Positions 8,285 through 17,335 of a stretch of 64,000 nucleotides of DNA are shown one piece after another; position 1 is the stretch's first letter; each line of letters starts with the position of its first letter. The notes below the pieces were generated by a model that did not search any database, was not told the origin of the DNA, and was given only the letters and a program-made list of their open reading frames with translations. The stretch lies in assembly GCA_022538095.1 (NCBI GenBank), contig JAKYXN010000013.1, positions 1-64,000 of the forward strand, in the 5' to 3' direction. The translations under genes were made by a program, and so were the position numbers. The stretch is from Puniceicoccaceae bacterium K14 (lineage in GTDB: Bacteria; Verrucomicrobiota; Verrucomicrobiia; Opitutales; Opitutaceae).

Positions 8285-10381
8285 ATGATCTCTCCGAACG
8301 ACGGGCACGAAAGCTCTACCAGTCCAATAATCACTTCGAATACCGTTTCTCGCGTCTTCGCGCCAGGTGGATGGTTGCAGGAAATCCTCGGGCTCGAACA
8401 TCGGCCCCAGCAGGAGAAAATGGCAAAGGCCGTGTCGCGTTTTATGGACGCAGACCAGCCGCTCATTTTCGAAGCAGGCACCGGCGTCGGAAAAAGTTTA
8501 GCTTATTTGATTCCGGCTATCATTCGCTCAATCGAAACCAAACGGCCTTGTGTTATTTCGACCAATACAATTGCCCTTCAAGAACAAGTTAAATTTAAAG
8601 ATCTCCCTATTTGTCGCACTCTTTTTTCCAAAGTCCCCGAACTTGAGAAATACGTAAACTTCAAATCGACCATTCTGGTGGGCAAAGGAAATTACCTCTG
8701 CTCAACCCGCCTAGCGAATTCTAACAAAAACCAAGGCGAACTATTCCCCAACGAAGAACTCGATGAGCTGCATCGCATAACAGCTTGGGCAGAAACCACG
8801 AAAACCGGCCTTCGCCAGGAACTCACACCACTGCCCAATCCTGAAATTTGGGAAGCTGTCAATGCCGAAGGATCCGCTTGCAATCGTCGAAATTGCTCGC
8901 CTGAAACTTGCCCTTACCAAAAAGCGAAAGCGGAAATGCGCAAAGCTCAGTTGGTTATCGTCAATCACAGTTTGCTATTCGCGCTTTTGAATTCAGGCGG
9001 GGTGTCTCATGGAGGGAAAGGAATTTTGCTTCCAGACGATTTTCTGGTGATTGACGAAGCCCATACAACAGCCGAGGTCGCTACCGAACACTTCGGAGCC
9101 CGTATCAGTTCCTACGGTCTCGATCGCCAACTCAAAGCGCTTTTCAATCCCAAGAGAAATTCGGGTATCGTACGGAAACTGGCATATAAGCAACATTTAC
9201 AAGCCATCATCGACGCCCAAGACGCTGCTCAAGAATTCTTTGGCTACTTAGCAGCCACCTTTCTCGAAAAGCGTTCGATTGTTCGGATATCTGAAGAAGG
9301 TTGGTGTGTTCCCACATTGAACAAGCCGCTCAAAATCGTCGTAGAAATAATGGATACGATCCTCTCGAAAGTAGAAGATGGCCCCCTCCTCGATGAGCTC
9401 AAAGATCATCGTGCTCGTATCCACAGCTACTATGCAGGCGTTCGGCGCTTCATAGACCTCGCTGAAGAAGACCACGTTCATTGGCTCGAAAAAAGTGGGC
9501 GCAAAGGGCAAATCGTGACCCTAAGAACAGCCCCGGTAGATATTGCTCCCTACCTTCGCGAAGAATTATTCAACAAAGAAATCTCGGTCACACTAACAAG
9601 CGCCACCCTATCAATTGCGCACGACATGGCGCCAATGCTTAAGAAAATTGGCGCGGATCATGAAGAAGCTCGAAGTGAGGACTCACCCTTTGACTACGAG
9701 AATAACACGCGTGTCTATGTCGCTTCCGACATTCCGCAACCCTCCAAAGACAATGCCATGCTCGCCATGGATACGCTCATCGATTATATTCGCTACTGCG
9801 TATCCAAAGTCCAAGGTGGAACTCTCGTCCTCTTCACGAGCTACTCCGACCTGAGAAAAGCGCAAAATGCCCTTGAAGAAGATTTCCGATGCATGGGAAA
9901 AACTTTATTTGCTCAAGGAGCAGGACTCTCTCGATCGGAAATTACCAATGCATTCAAGGAAGCTCGCAACGGAGTCTTGTTTGGTACAGACAGTTTTTGG
10001 ACAGGAGTCGATGTACCGGGACCGGCATTAAGCCAAGTTATTGTAACTCGACTCCCATTCGACGTTCCCACGCATCCGATACCAGAAGCAAAGTCCGAAA
10101 AGATCAAAGAAGCTGGAGGCAACCCATTCGCTGAGCTAAACCTCCCCGAAGCCCTAATAAAATTTCGCCAAGGTATTGGCCGTCTAATCCGAAGTAAGAT
10201 AGATAGAGGCCTTATAACTGTCCTCGATTCTCGGATTTTGCACAAATCCTACGGGAGACAGTTTCTGCAAAGTTTACCAAAAACTAAATTTATCCGAATC
10301 ACTCAAAGTGACCGAGACGATCGATTTTGTGACATAGAGTTAACACCAGCCGCTTTACAACGACGCCCGCCTCGACATTGA
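8285..10381 (+). CDS. dinG: DinG/XPD-family ATP-dependent DNA helicase
   Basis: About 698 residues; superfamily 2 iron-sulfur helicase. Seen in order: a Q-motif-like RPQQEKM; Walker A EAGTGVGKS near residue 65; motif Ia STNTIALQEQ; the iron-sulfur cysteines (one in NYLCSTR, three in CNRRNCSPETC); VNHSLL; Walker B VIDEAH; SATL; and the motif VI region QGIGRLIRS. DinG proteins unwind 5'-tailed DNA, R-loops and replication-blocking structures. The ATG at 8285 is preferred; a TTG at 8270 would add five residues. The TPR gene follows 56 bases on in the same direction. The cysteine count supports an intact cluster. Confidence 0.9.
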   Translation: MISPNDGHESSTSPIITSNTVSRVFAPGGWLQEILGLEHRPQQEKMAKAVSRFMDADQPLIFEAGTGVGKSLAYLIPAIIRSIETKRPCVISTNTIALQEQVKFKDLPICRTLFSKVPELEKYVNFKSTILVGKGNYLCSTRLANSNKNQGELFPNEELDELHRITAWAETTKTGLRQELTPLPNPEIWEAVNAEGSACNRRNCSPETCPYQKAKAEMRKAQLVIVNHSLLFALLNSGGVSHGGKGILLPDDFLVIDEAHTTAEVATEHFGARISSYGLDRQLKALFNPKRNSGIVRKLAYKQHLQAIIDAQDAAQEFFGYLAATFLEKRSIVRISEEGWCVPTLNKPLKIVVEIMDTILSKVEDGPLLDELKDHRARIHSYYAGVRRFIDLAEEDHVHWLEKSGRKGQIVTLRTAPVDIAPYLREELFNKEISVTLTSATLSIAHDMAPMLKKIGADHEEARSEDSPFDYENNTRVYVASDIPQPSKDNAMLAMDTLIDYIRYCVSKVQGGTLVLFTSYSDLRKAQNALEEDFRCMGKTLFAQGAGLSRSEITNAFKEARNGVLFGTDSFWTGVDVPGPALSQVIVTRLPFDVPTHPIPEAKSEKIKEAGGNPFAELNLPEALIKFRQGIGRLIRSKIDRGLITVLDSRILHKSYGRQFLQSLPKTKFIRITQSDRDDRFCDIELTPAALQRRPPRH

Positions 10382-10437
10382 TAGGAGCTCAAACTCTAAA
10401 ACAAACGTGGCGGCGAAACATTAATAATCAGAATTTT

Positions 10438-10740
10438 ATGAAATCTGAAAGATTCAAAAAACTCGTCGACCAAAACCCAAACAACGAACTTTTCCGCTTT
10501 TCCTTAGCTCAAGCGTTGATAGATGAAGGCGAAGCCGTTGAGGCAATCGAGGCTCTCGATTTTTGCCTTGAGAAGAAAAACAACTGGATGATGGCTGCGA
10601 TTCTCAAAGGGAAATGCCTCATCTCTCAAAAGCGAAAAGAAGACGCCAGACCTGTTCTCGAACACGCGCTAAAACTAGCAATCGAACAACACCACGAGGC
10701 ACCCGAAGCCGAGCTACGTAAGCTTTTAGACACTCTTTAA
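10438..10740 (+). CDS. Small tetratricopeptide-repeat protein
   Basis: 100 residues from the ATG at 10438 (MKSERFKKLV). The sequence is made of helix pairs with TPR spacing: NELFRFSLAQALIDEGEAVEAIEALDFCLE, then MMAAILKGKCLISQKRKEDARPVLEHALKLA (each recognised as a whole repeat of about 30 residues). No signal peptide is present, so it is a cytoplasmic adaptor or chaperone-type protein. It follows the DinG-like helicase and may share its transcript. Specific role unknown. Confidence 0.75.
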   Translation: MKSERFKKLVDQNPNNELFRFSLAQALIDEGEAVEAIEALDFCLEKKNNWMMAAILKGKCLISQKRKEDARPVLEHALKLAIEQHHEAPEAELRKLLDTL

Positions 10741-10791
10741 ACTGCTGGTCCACGATTCTGTAGGCCATGCATACTCACTGCTGTAACACCT

Positions 10792-12081
10792 ATGGTTATC
10801 GTTATCACAACCCACGGCTCCACCGGAGACATTTATCCGCTTATTGGCCTAAGCCGAGAGCTCTTAAACGCAGGACATGAAGTTCGATTTGCTACAAGCA
10901 AACCCTTCAAAAACGACGTTGAGTCCGCAGGCGTACCCTTTTACCAAATACCACCGAATTGGGACAAAACCGAACTCGCAGATTGGATGGGACGCCTTCA
11001 ACATCTCAAGTCGCCTGTACGCCAGTTACAAGAACTCTACAAAGCGGCATCACCTCACCTGGAAGCGATCATCGAAGAAATGGGCAAAGTTTTACAAGGC
11101 GCAGATTGCGTAATATCGTCCTACCTCTTTCCAATCAATAAGGCTATCGCGGACAAACATTCACTCCCCTATATATCATACGCCTTTGCCCACAACTCGG
11201 TCCCATCGCGCTACTACGCTCCCCACGGTCTCCCAAGGCTACGTGGCTTCCCAGATTGGATACAAATGCGTTGGAATATCTTAACATGGAAAATCGCTAA
11301 TTTCGCAGTCGATGCAGCTGTAAACAAAACGATCCTTCGACACCTCAAACGAAAGGGGTTGCCCCCGATAAAGGATTTCTTTTCAAAACCTGCAGAGCTT
11401 GTTTTGGTCGCCGTATCCCCCAAATTGATGCGCCCTAAGATCGAGCTTAATCCACGCTTTCAATTTACTGGTTACTGCCGGTGGCAATCGCCTCGGAGCC
11501 AAGAAGCCGAGGAAAAAATCAAAGCCTTTCGAGGAGATTCACTCGTACCAGTCATCAGTTTCGGAAGCATGGTATACGACAAACCAGACGAAGTAATCGA
11601 TCGACTCATCAAAAACTGGCCCAAAGAGCGCAAGCTCATCATACAAACCGGCTGGTCTGGCTTCACTGTGCCAGGATCCGCTTCCCATATATTGCAGGTC
11701 GATCCGATGTCCCACGATCAATTGTTCGCCCACGCATCTGTAGTCATTCACCACGGAGGAGCCGGGACAACAGCCTCAGTACTACATGCAGGGAAGCCCC
11801 ATATAGTCGTACCACATATTGGAGACCAAGATTTTTTCAGTGCCGAAGTTGTGAGGATCGGATGTGGTATCAAGTGCCGTAAAACCACCTGGCCAGAGAA
11901 ACTCTTGAGCAAAGTAGAAAAAATCGAGAGCAACCCCAAGTACACAACGAACGCACGTAAACAGCTAGAGATCTTGAAAACAGAAAACGGTCCCAAAGAG
12001 GCGGTCCATCAAATCGAATTGTACCTCAAATGGAAAAAATCTCAAATTGGCGAGCCACTGCGTGACCTAGAAGATTTTTAG
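10792..12081 (+). CDS. UDP-glycosyltransferase-like (GT1, GT-B fold) protein
   Basis: 429 residues of a macrolide/sterol-type glycosyltransferase. The N-terminal acceptor domain opens with THGSTGDIYPLIGLSREL, with the catalytic-type His early in the chain and GHEVRFATS after it. The C-terminal nucleotide-sugar motif is VIHHGGAGTTASVLHAGKP followed by the GDQDFF sugar-contact region. Such enzymes glucosylate lipids, sterols or hydrophobic small molecules from UDP-sugars. No transmembrane segment is evident. It stands between the TPR gene and the convergent GH5 gene; the acceptor cannot be inferred from context. Confidence 0.86.
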   Translation: MVIVITTHGSTGDIYPLIGLSRELLNAGHEVRFATSKPFKNDVESAGVPFYQIPPNWDKTELADWMGRLQHLKSPVRQLQELYKAASPHLEAIIEEMGKVLQGADCVISSYLFPINKAIADKHSLPYISYAFAHNSVPSRYYAPHGLPRLRGFPDWIQMRWNILTWKIANFAVDAAVNKTILRHLKRKGLPPIKDFFSKPAELVLVAVSPKLMRPKIELNPRFQFTGYCRWQSPRSQEAEEKIKAFRGDSLVPVISFGSMVYDKPDEVIDRLIKNWPKERKLIIQTGWSGFTVPGSASHILQVDPMSHDQLFAHASVVIHHGGAGTTASVLHAGKPHIVVPHIGDQDFFSAEVVRIGCGIKCRKTTWPEKLLSKVEKIESNPKYTTNARKQLEILKTENGPKEAVHQIELYLKWKKSQIGEPLRDLEDF

Positions 12082-12130
12082 TATACATCAAAATGGTCTA
12101 GTGAGATTTTCTGCCGAGAAGGAGCCGCTT

Positions 12131-13132
12131 CTAGTGACGCCACTCTCGAATCAATTCCTTTACCAACAACCCCGATTCAGTTAGGGAAACATCTGGCCAA
12201 GATTCTTGATCGGGGTCCGAATTCGGCACTAAAATTGAAGCGCCTTCATCCTTATCGTTAAACGCCCATACACAGTGACTCAAATTGTGCGTTTTCATAA
12301 ATGAGGCCCACTCTGCAACCGATTCATGATCGACTGCTCCATCGCCAGACGCCTCAACCGTTCCCCATTCTGTCACCATTAGGGCTATTCCATTTTCCAA
12401 AGCTACTTCCGCTTTTTTCCGTAAACCCTCTTTATGTGTTCCAGCATAAAAATGAAGAGTGTACACAATATTTTCGTATCCAATTATTGGATTTTTAGAT
12501 GCGACATCAACATCCTGAGACCACGTGGGCGAACCTACCACAATCAAGTTATCAGGATCTATCTTTCGAATCGCCGCAATCACGTGCTCTGAGTACGGAA
12601 CCACATCCTCCTCCCATGAAGCGGTATTTAGAGGCTCATTATAGATTTCATAGATCAGGTTCGGATACTCTCCGTACTCAGAAGCTACCTTTATAAAAAA
12701 ATCCACTGCCGCTTGCGGATAATCCTCCGCATGATGTGAATGCCAGTCCACTATAACGTATATACCATTCTCAATCGCCGCATCGACGGCTGTCTTCAAG
12801 TTCTCCCAGTTCTCCTTTGGGTTTTCTAAATAGCTGCCGTCACCATCGACTCCAATCGCAGCTCTCACAATCGTCGCATCCCAATCATTTTTCAGATAAG
12901 AAATCGTGTTCTCATTGTAAAAGCGATTTCCACCCCAACCCTCATTGCTCCAAAATAGGCTTACACCCGCAAGCGAAACTGCCTCACCCGACTTATCCAC
13001 AATTCTGTTTCCATCTACGGACAAAGATCCGTGCCTTTCGACAGGAGTAACCGACTCAACGGGAACACTCCCCATCGCAAGTCCAAGCCTAGAGCACATT
13101 AGTAAAACTACAATCAGGGAAAAATTCTTCAT
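12131..13132 (-). CDS. Secreted GH5 endoglucanase (cellulase-like)
   Basis: 333 residues with an N-terminal signal peptide (about residues 1-20). The GH5 barrel shows the acid/base glutamate in YEIYNEPLNT (E166) and the nucleophile in LMVTEWGTVE (E255). It also shows YVIVDWHSHHAED and the VYTLHFYAG histidine/tyrosine pair. This set fits subfamily-2-like beta-1,4-glucanases, though mannan or mixed-linkage activity is possible. There is no carbohydrate-binding module or dockerin. Immediately upstream on the same strand lie the two tandem RNA-like units, whose last terminator ends about 97 bases before the ATG, so a leader-type control of this gene is possible. Confidence 0.93.
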   Translation of the reverse strand: MKNFSLIVVLLMCSRLGLAMGSVPVESVTPVERHGSLSVDGNRIVDKSGEAVSLAGVSLFWSNEGWGGNRFYNENTISYLKNDWDATIVRAAIGVDGDGSYLENPKENWENLKTAVDAAIENGIYVIVDWHSHHAEDYPQAAVDFFIKVASEYGEYPNLIYEIYNEPLNTASWEEDVVPYSEHVIAAIRKIDPDNLIVVGSPTWSQDVDVASKNPIIGYENIVYTLHFYAGTHKEGLRKKAEVALENGIALMVTEWGTVEASGDGAVDHESVAEWASFMKTHNLSHCVWAFNDKDEGASILVPNSDPDQESWPDVSLTESGLLVKELIREWRH

Positions 13133-13228
13133 ACTAGTGCTGCATTATCAACAATGACCGCAGTTTGAGAAACCCAGCATTAATTCATACTTAAGCACAT
13201 GTTCGTAGCACACGCCAGTCAGTCCGAT

Positions 13229-13267
13229 AAAAAGCAAAGAGGCGCTCGATTCCCGCCGAACGCCTCT
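13229..13267 (-). terminator. Intrinsic terminator of RNA copy 1
   Basis: On the minus strand AGAGGCGTTCG pairs with CGAGCGCCTCT (11 pairs, one G-U) around an eight-base loop and is followed by TTGCTTTTT. Confidence 0.8.
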
Positions 13268-13345
13268 TCTTTGACCATTTTTCCGAGTATGAACCGAACC
13301 TCGCTGGCCTTCCGCAGCCTTAATTGCGAAGTACGCTACATGGTT
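13229..13345 (-). ncRNA. Candidate structured small RNA, copy 1 (promoter-distal of the tandem pair)
   Basis: Read on the minus strand from about 13345. A 5' hairpin (ACTTCGC/GCGAGGT at 13298-13332, with an inner GGC/GCC stem and a CGGAA loop) is followed by the unpaired stretch CGGAAAAATGGTCAA and then an intrinsic terminator. The same layout recurs 235 bases away with compensatory changes in the stems, which argues for a folded RNA product. No convincing peptide is coded. The 5' end is inferred from a GATAAA box at 13351-13356. It may be a free small RNA or an attenuating leader for the GH5 gene. Confidence 0.6.
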
Positions 13346-13350
13346 TAGAC

Positions 13351-13411
13351 TTTATCACATCGATTTAGCCTAATCCACTCCAAGGCGGATTTTGAAGACC
13401 CCGAGACGGAT
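13351..13411 (-). promoter_or_regulatory. Putative activator-type promoter of RNA copy 1
   Basis: Minus-strand order: ATCCGTCTC (13403-13411), ATCCGCCTT (13382-13390), then TGTGATAAA with the -10-like box at 13351-13356. The two nonamers are 21 bases apart, two helical turns. No good -35 box is present, as expected of an activator-dependent promoter. Spacing is identical in copy 2. Confidence 0.5.
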
Positions 13412-13463
13412 ACAGTGGCCTATTTCGTTTCACTCAACAAACTGAACCATTCCCTTGTGTCTG

Positions 13464-13501
13464 AAAAAACAAGAGGCGTCCGATTCCCGTCGAACGCCTC
13501 T
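13464..13501 (-). terminator. Intrinsic terminator of RNA copy 2
   Basis: On the minus strand AGAGGCGTTCG pairs with CGGACGCCTCT (11 pairs, one G-U, at a different position from copy 1) and is followed by TGTTTTTT. Confidence 0.83.
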
Positions 13502-13577
13502 CTATTGACCATTTTTCCGAATATGACAAACACCGCAGACCTTCCGAAGTCTTAAATGCGGCGTTTGCTACATTGGG
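13464..13577 (-). ncRNA. Candidate structured small RNA, copy 2
   Basis: Minus-strand unit matching copy 1. The 5' hairpin AAACGCCGCA/TGCGGTGTTT (13528-13566, ten pairs, one G-U) has an inner GACTT/AGGTC stem. The linker CGGAAAAATGGTCAA follows, then an intrinsic terminator. Relative to copy 1, one outer pair changes from T-A to C-G, one inner pair from G-C to A-T, and a T-G becomes G-T. On the plus strand the wobble pairs would be C-A mismatches, which fixes the RNA strand as minus. The 5' end is inferred from the GATAAT box at 13583-13588. In this copy AACGCC of the first hairpin could also pair with GGCGTT of the terminator, an antiterminator-like option not kept in copy 1. Confidence 0.63.
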
Positions 13578-13582
13578 GATAC

Positions 13583-13643
13583 ATTATCACATAAAATCCA
13601 CGAATTCGACTCTGAGACGGATTTTGGAGACCCTGAGACGGAT
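13583..13643 (-). promoter_or_regulatory. Putative activator-type promoter of RNA copy 2
   Basis: Two exact ATCCGTCTC repeats on the minus strand (13635-13643 and 13614-13622) are spaced by 21 bases. The proximal one starts 34 bases before the GATAAT box (13583-13588), exactly as in copy 1. The distal repeat begins just beyond the stop codon of the His-rich gene. Confidence 0.52.
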
Positions 13644-13653
13644 TCTAATTCAT

Positions 13654-14142
13654 TTAGTGCCCACAGACGCAGGCATATTCCAGGTAATCACAACTTCCGC
13701 ACGAATGAGTAGCCAGGCGAATACGTTCCCGCACTGGATCAGAGTCCTTCGTCTGTCTGATTTCAAGAACTAGCGGCAAAGCCTTCCCCTCCGGAAAACT
13801 GGCGGACGAAACCATCGCATCTCCCTTATCCTCAAAGACCAATTCAGTTGGAGCAGAACGATCTCCCCCCACCACCGTTATAACCTGACCCGATGGCTTT
13901 ACGATTGCTCCATCTTCGTCCAAAAATCGGATTTCGATAAATCGATCATCGGTCAGCAAAAACTCACACGTCACGCCTCCTTTATTAATGACTCGCCCGC
14001 CATTTGGCCCAGCTTTCTTCTTTGAATCAGCATGTGAGTGGCTATCGTGAGTATGCCCATGACCTTCTCCAGCCTCCAACACTGCGCCACAAAAAGTTAG
14101 AGACAGAATTACCGTTAGGATTTTAGATATTTTTGTATTCAT
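13654..14142 (-). CDS. Exported His-rich metal-binding protein of the efflux operon
   Basis: 162 residues with a signal peptide (MNTKISKILTVILSLTFCGA and on to about residue 25). A dense His stretch HGHTHDSHSHADSKKK follows, then GPNGGRV, a beta-rich middle, and a Cys-rich end HSCGSCDYLEYACVCGH. Histidine clusters and the four-cysteine tail point to periplasmic zinc, cobalt or copper binding. It follows the RND pump by 30 bases and is likely the last gene of that operon, acting as a metallochaperone or buffer. No named family is assigned with confidence. Confidence 0.72.
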   Translation of the reverse strand: MNTKISKILTVILSLTFCGAVLEAGEGHGHTHDSHSHADSKKKAGPNGGRVINKGGVTCEFLLTDDRFIEIRFLDEDGAIVKPSGQVITVVGGDRSAPTELVFEDKGDAMVSSASFPEGKALPLVLEIRQTKDSDPVRERIRLATHSCGSCDYLEYACVCGH

Positions 14143-14172
14143 AATTTTATTGTATCAATATTTAATATAAAC

Positions 14173-17100
14173 TCATTCGGTTGCCGCCGCTTTCAGAGCA
14201 ATTGCTCTTTCTGCAGGCTTTCGACAAAAGAAATAGAACAAAGCAGGCGTTAAACAGAGCCCAAGAAATGTTGCGCTTATCAAGCCACCCACAATTACGA
14301 CCGCGATTGGGTTTAAAATTTCTTTCCCGGGCTCCTCGGCTGCCATCAAAAGAGGCACCAAGGCAAGACCCGCCGAAATAGCCGTCATCAAGATAGGTGT
14401 CAGGCGCTCCAATGTGCCTCGCTCAACCATCGATCTGGAAAACTCCTCCCCTTCATATCGCATCAAATGAAGATAGTGCGATATCAGCATAATGTTGTTC
14501 CGAGACGCGATTCCACAAACCGCAATGAACCCAACCAAAGTCGCGATGCTGATATTGTTTAAGGTGACGCTATTGTATAAAATCCCTCCCATTAGAGAAA
14601 TGGGGACAACAGTCAGCACCAAGCCTACAAAAGCGAAATTCTTAAAATAGCTATATAGCAAAAACACAATCACTAAGAGAATCAACGCCGAGGTTAACAA
14701 AATGGTCTTCTTCGCTTTCGCTTGAGCTTGGTATTCGCCCTCAAATGACAAACTATACCCTTGTGGCAAATTCACTTGATCAGTGACTTCTCGCTGTAAT
14801 CGCTCAACTACTGTATTCAAATCGCTTACAGTAGGATTGATCGATACCACAAAGCGTCTCATTGAGTTTTCACGCAAGATGGCATTCGGCCCCGTAGCAT
14901 TTCGAATGTTAGCGACATAGCTCAGTGGAATCCGCTGCCCACTCAGCGTATCGATGTACAAATTAGCTAAACGCTCAGGAGACTCCCTCCATTCCGAAGG
15001 CAATCGTACCACCATATCGTAGGCTTGCTGCCCTTCATAGACCTCGGAAACTTTTCGCCCGCCAAGCAATTCAGACAATTGCTCGTTCAATTCACCAGAC
15101 CTCACTCCATATGCCATAGCTCTCTCTCGATCCACTTCTATCCGCAACTGTGGGATTGATGCTTGCTGCTCCATTCTCGCTTCTTCCAACCCAGGAATAC
15201 TTCTCGCGATATTTGCGACTTGAGCCCCCAAGTTTCGGAGAGCATCTAACTCGGGACCATAGATTTTCACCGCAACCTTAGCCGATACACCACTGAGCAT
15301 ATGACCAATTCTATCTGCCAATGGACCGCTGATAGCACTAAACGTACCCGGAATCCCATTCATCGCTTGGCGTATATCAGACAAAATTTCGTTCCGATCA
15401 CGCTCGCTCGACTCATCAAACTCGACATCAAACTCAACCGTCGAAACCGGAACCACATGATCTCCACGCTCCGCTCTTCCGACTCGATACCCAACCGTCT
15501 TTACCTCGGGTATCTCTAAAAGCAAGTCTTGGGCAATCGCAGCAACTTGATTGGTCTGTTTCAAGGATGTGCCTGGGGCAGTCGTCGTAGCAATCAGTAC
15601 GGTTGGCTCCCGAAACGGAGGCAAAAAGTTGCCACCCATCGACTGCAATGCTGAAAAAGAAAAATATATCAGAATTCCCGTTACGAAAACCAATACAAGT
15701 GGATACGACAACGAAACTTTTAAACAGGTATTTTTAAAACCAGCTTTAAATCCACGGGACAAAAAGCTATCACCCTGCTCTTTCCCCGCCTTGGGCTTCA
15801 AAAGGTAGGAACTCAAAACGGGAATCACGGTAAGCGAAACGACAAACGAAGCGGCCATGCTAACAATAGTCGCAATCGCAATAGGCGTAAACAATCGCCC
15901 TTCCACCCCATTCAAGGCTAATAACGGCAAAAACACCAAAATTATCAATACCGTCGCATAAAGAATTGAAGCTCGAACTTCAGCCGATGCTCGAGCGATT
16001 ACTTCTATTCGTGGTTTTGGTTCATCCAAACTGGCATTTTGTCGCAGGCGGCGAAACACGTTTTCCACATCTACAATAGCATCATCGACTACCATCCCAA
16101 TCGCGACCGCAAATCCACCAAGCGTCATTGAATTTACGCTCAAGTCGAAAAAATCAAAGACAAGCACTGAAATTCCTAAAGACAGCGGAATCGAAGTCAG
16201 CGTAATCAATGCGATTCGGATATTCAGCAAAAAGAGCACTAAAATGATGGATACCATTATCGCTCCATCAAAAAGGGCCTCTTTTAAATTCCCAATCGAA
16301 AGCTCTATGAAATCCGCTTGCCGATAGGAAATTACAACCTCCACTCCTTCCGGCAATGTCGCTTCGAGATTTTTTAGAGCATCCTCAATCTTACTCGTTA
16401 AGGCCAAGGTATCGAAACCAGGTGACTTCGTAACACTCAGGATAACGCCCGGATACCCTTTAACCGGCAGCCCATTCTGCTCCTCTCCTATTTTTGTACC
16501 GGACCCAGCATCACCCCGCATAGGCTCGATATCCCAAACAACCTCAGCAACGTCTTTCAGCAGCACAGGTCGATCCTCCTCATAGACCACCACCGTATTT
16601 CCAATCGCGTCAAGATTCGTTGTCATGCCAAGATTGCGAACCATTATTTCTTGAGCCGACTCAGTTAAAAAGCCACCCGTGGTATTCTTTACAGAATTCT
16701 CTGCTGCTTCGCGTATTTGTTGGTAACTTACGTCAAGAGCGAGCATTTTCTCTGGAATCGGTTGTATTTGAATTTGCTTGATACCACCGCCCATCGCAAG
16801 GACCTCTGCGATACCAGGAATCGCCTGCAATCGACGTGAAACAGTCCAATCAGCCAAAACACGTAAATCCCTCGGTTCCATGCCTCCCGTCGGATCTATC
16901 AAACCGACGAGCATAATATTCCCCATTAAAGACGCAACCGGCGTCATGTACGGAGTTACGCCTTCTGGCAAATATTCCACACTTCCCGAAAGCCGTTCCT
17001 GAACTGCTTGGCGTGCTCGAAAAATATCGGTGTCCCACTCAAACTCTACAAAGATGAGCGACAATCCAACATCATTAATCGAGCGAAGACGCGTCACACC

Positions 17101-17331
17101 CGTTACTCCCATTAAAGAATTTTCCAAAGGAATAGTGACCAATGTCTCAACCTCTTCTGGAGCAAAACCCGCCGACTCGGTCAAAATTGTAACGGTCGGC
17201 TTCGTCAAATCCGGCAAGACCTCAACTGGGAGTTCAGCAGTCTTCTTCGTTCCCATAAAAAGAGCAACCAAGGCGAGCCCCAATATCAAAAGGCGCTGTT
17301 TTAGCGAAAAACGTATCAGTGCATTCAACAT
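14173..17331 (-). CDS. Heavy-metal efflux RND pump (CzcA/CusA family)
   Basis: 1052 residues, full length for the HME class of RND transporters, which exchange periplasmic or cytoplasmic metal ions for protons. Seen: the N-terminal first membrane helix, two large periplasmic loops, a TM4 motif AIGMVVDDAIVDVENVF with the proton-relay acidic residues, and a second membrane half ending near residue 1045. The DDAIVDVEN form differs from the classical CzcA and CusA signatures as recalled, so the metal cannot be assigned. It is four bases after the adaptor gene and forms the inner-membrane part of the tripartite pump with genes at 17336 and 18491. Confidence 0.93.
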   Translation of the reverse strand: MLNALIRFSLKQRLLILGLALVALFMGTKKTAELPVEVLPDLTKPTVTILTESAGFAPEEVETLVTIPLENSLMGVTGVTRLRSINDVGLSLIFVEFEWDTDIFRARQAVQERLSGSVEYLPEGVTPYMTPVASLMGNIMLVGLIDPTGGMEPRDLRVLADWTVSRRLQAIPGIAEVLAMGGGIKQIQIQPIPEKMLALDVSYQQIREAAENSVKNTTGGFLTESAQEIMVRNLGMTTNLDAIGNTVVVYEEDRPVLLKDVAEVVWDIEPMRGDAGSGTKIGEEQNGLPVKGYPGVILSVTKSPGFDTLALTSKIEDALKNLEATLPEGVEVVISYRQADFIELSIGNLKEALFDGAIMVSIILVLFLLNIRIALITLTSIPLSLGISVLVFDFFDLSVNSMTLGGFAVAIGMVVDDAIVDVENVFRRLRQNASLDEPKPRIEVIARASAEVRASILYATVLIILVFLPLLALNGVEGRLFTPIAIATIVSMAASFVVSLTVIPVLSSYLLKPKAGKEQGDSFLSRGFKAGFKNTCLKVSLSYPLVLVFVTGILIYFSFSALQSMGGNFLPPFREPTVLIATTTAPGTSLKQTNQVAAIAQDLLLEIPEVKTVGYRVGRAERGDHVVPVSTVEFDVEFDESSERDRNEILSDIRQAMNGIPGTFSAISGPLADRIGHMLSGVSAKVAVKIYGPELDALRNLGAQVANIARSIPGLEEARMEQQASIPQLRIEVDRERAMAYGVRSGELNEQLSELLGGRKVSEVYEGQQAYDMVVRLPSEWRESPERLANLYIDTLSGQRIPLSYVANIRNATGPNAILRENSMRRFVVSINPTVSDLNTVVERLQREVTDQVNLPQGYSLSFEGEYQAQAKAKKTILLTSALILLVIVFLLYSYFKNFAFVGLVLTVVPISLMGGILYNSVTLNNISIATLVGFIAVCGIASRNNIMLISHYLHLMRYEGEEFSRSMVERGTLERLTPILMTAISAGLALVPLLMAAEEPGKEILNPIAVVIVGGLISATFLGLCLTPALFYFFCRKPAERAIALKAAATE

Positions 17332-17335
17332 ATAA

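Noticed and set aside
13201-13650. CRISPR-like or mobile repeat explanation for the tandem units
   Set aside because: Only two copies, about 235 bases apart, with conserved stems and terminators but divergent loops; not a repeat-spacer array and no terminal inverted repeats.
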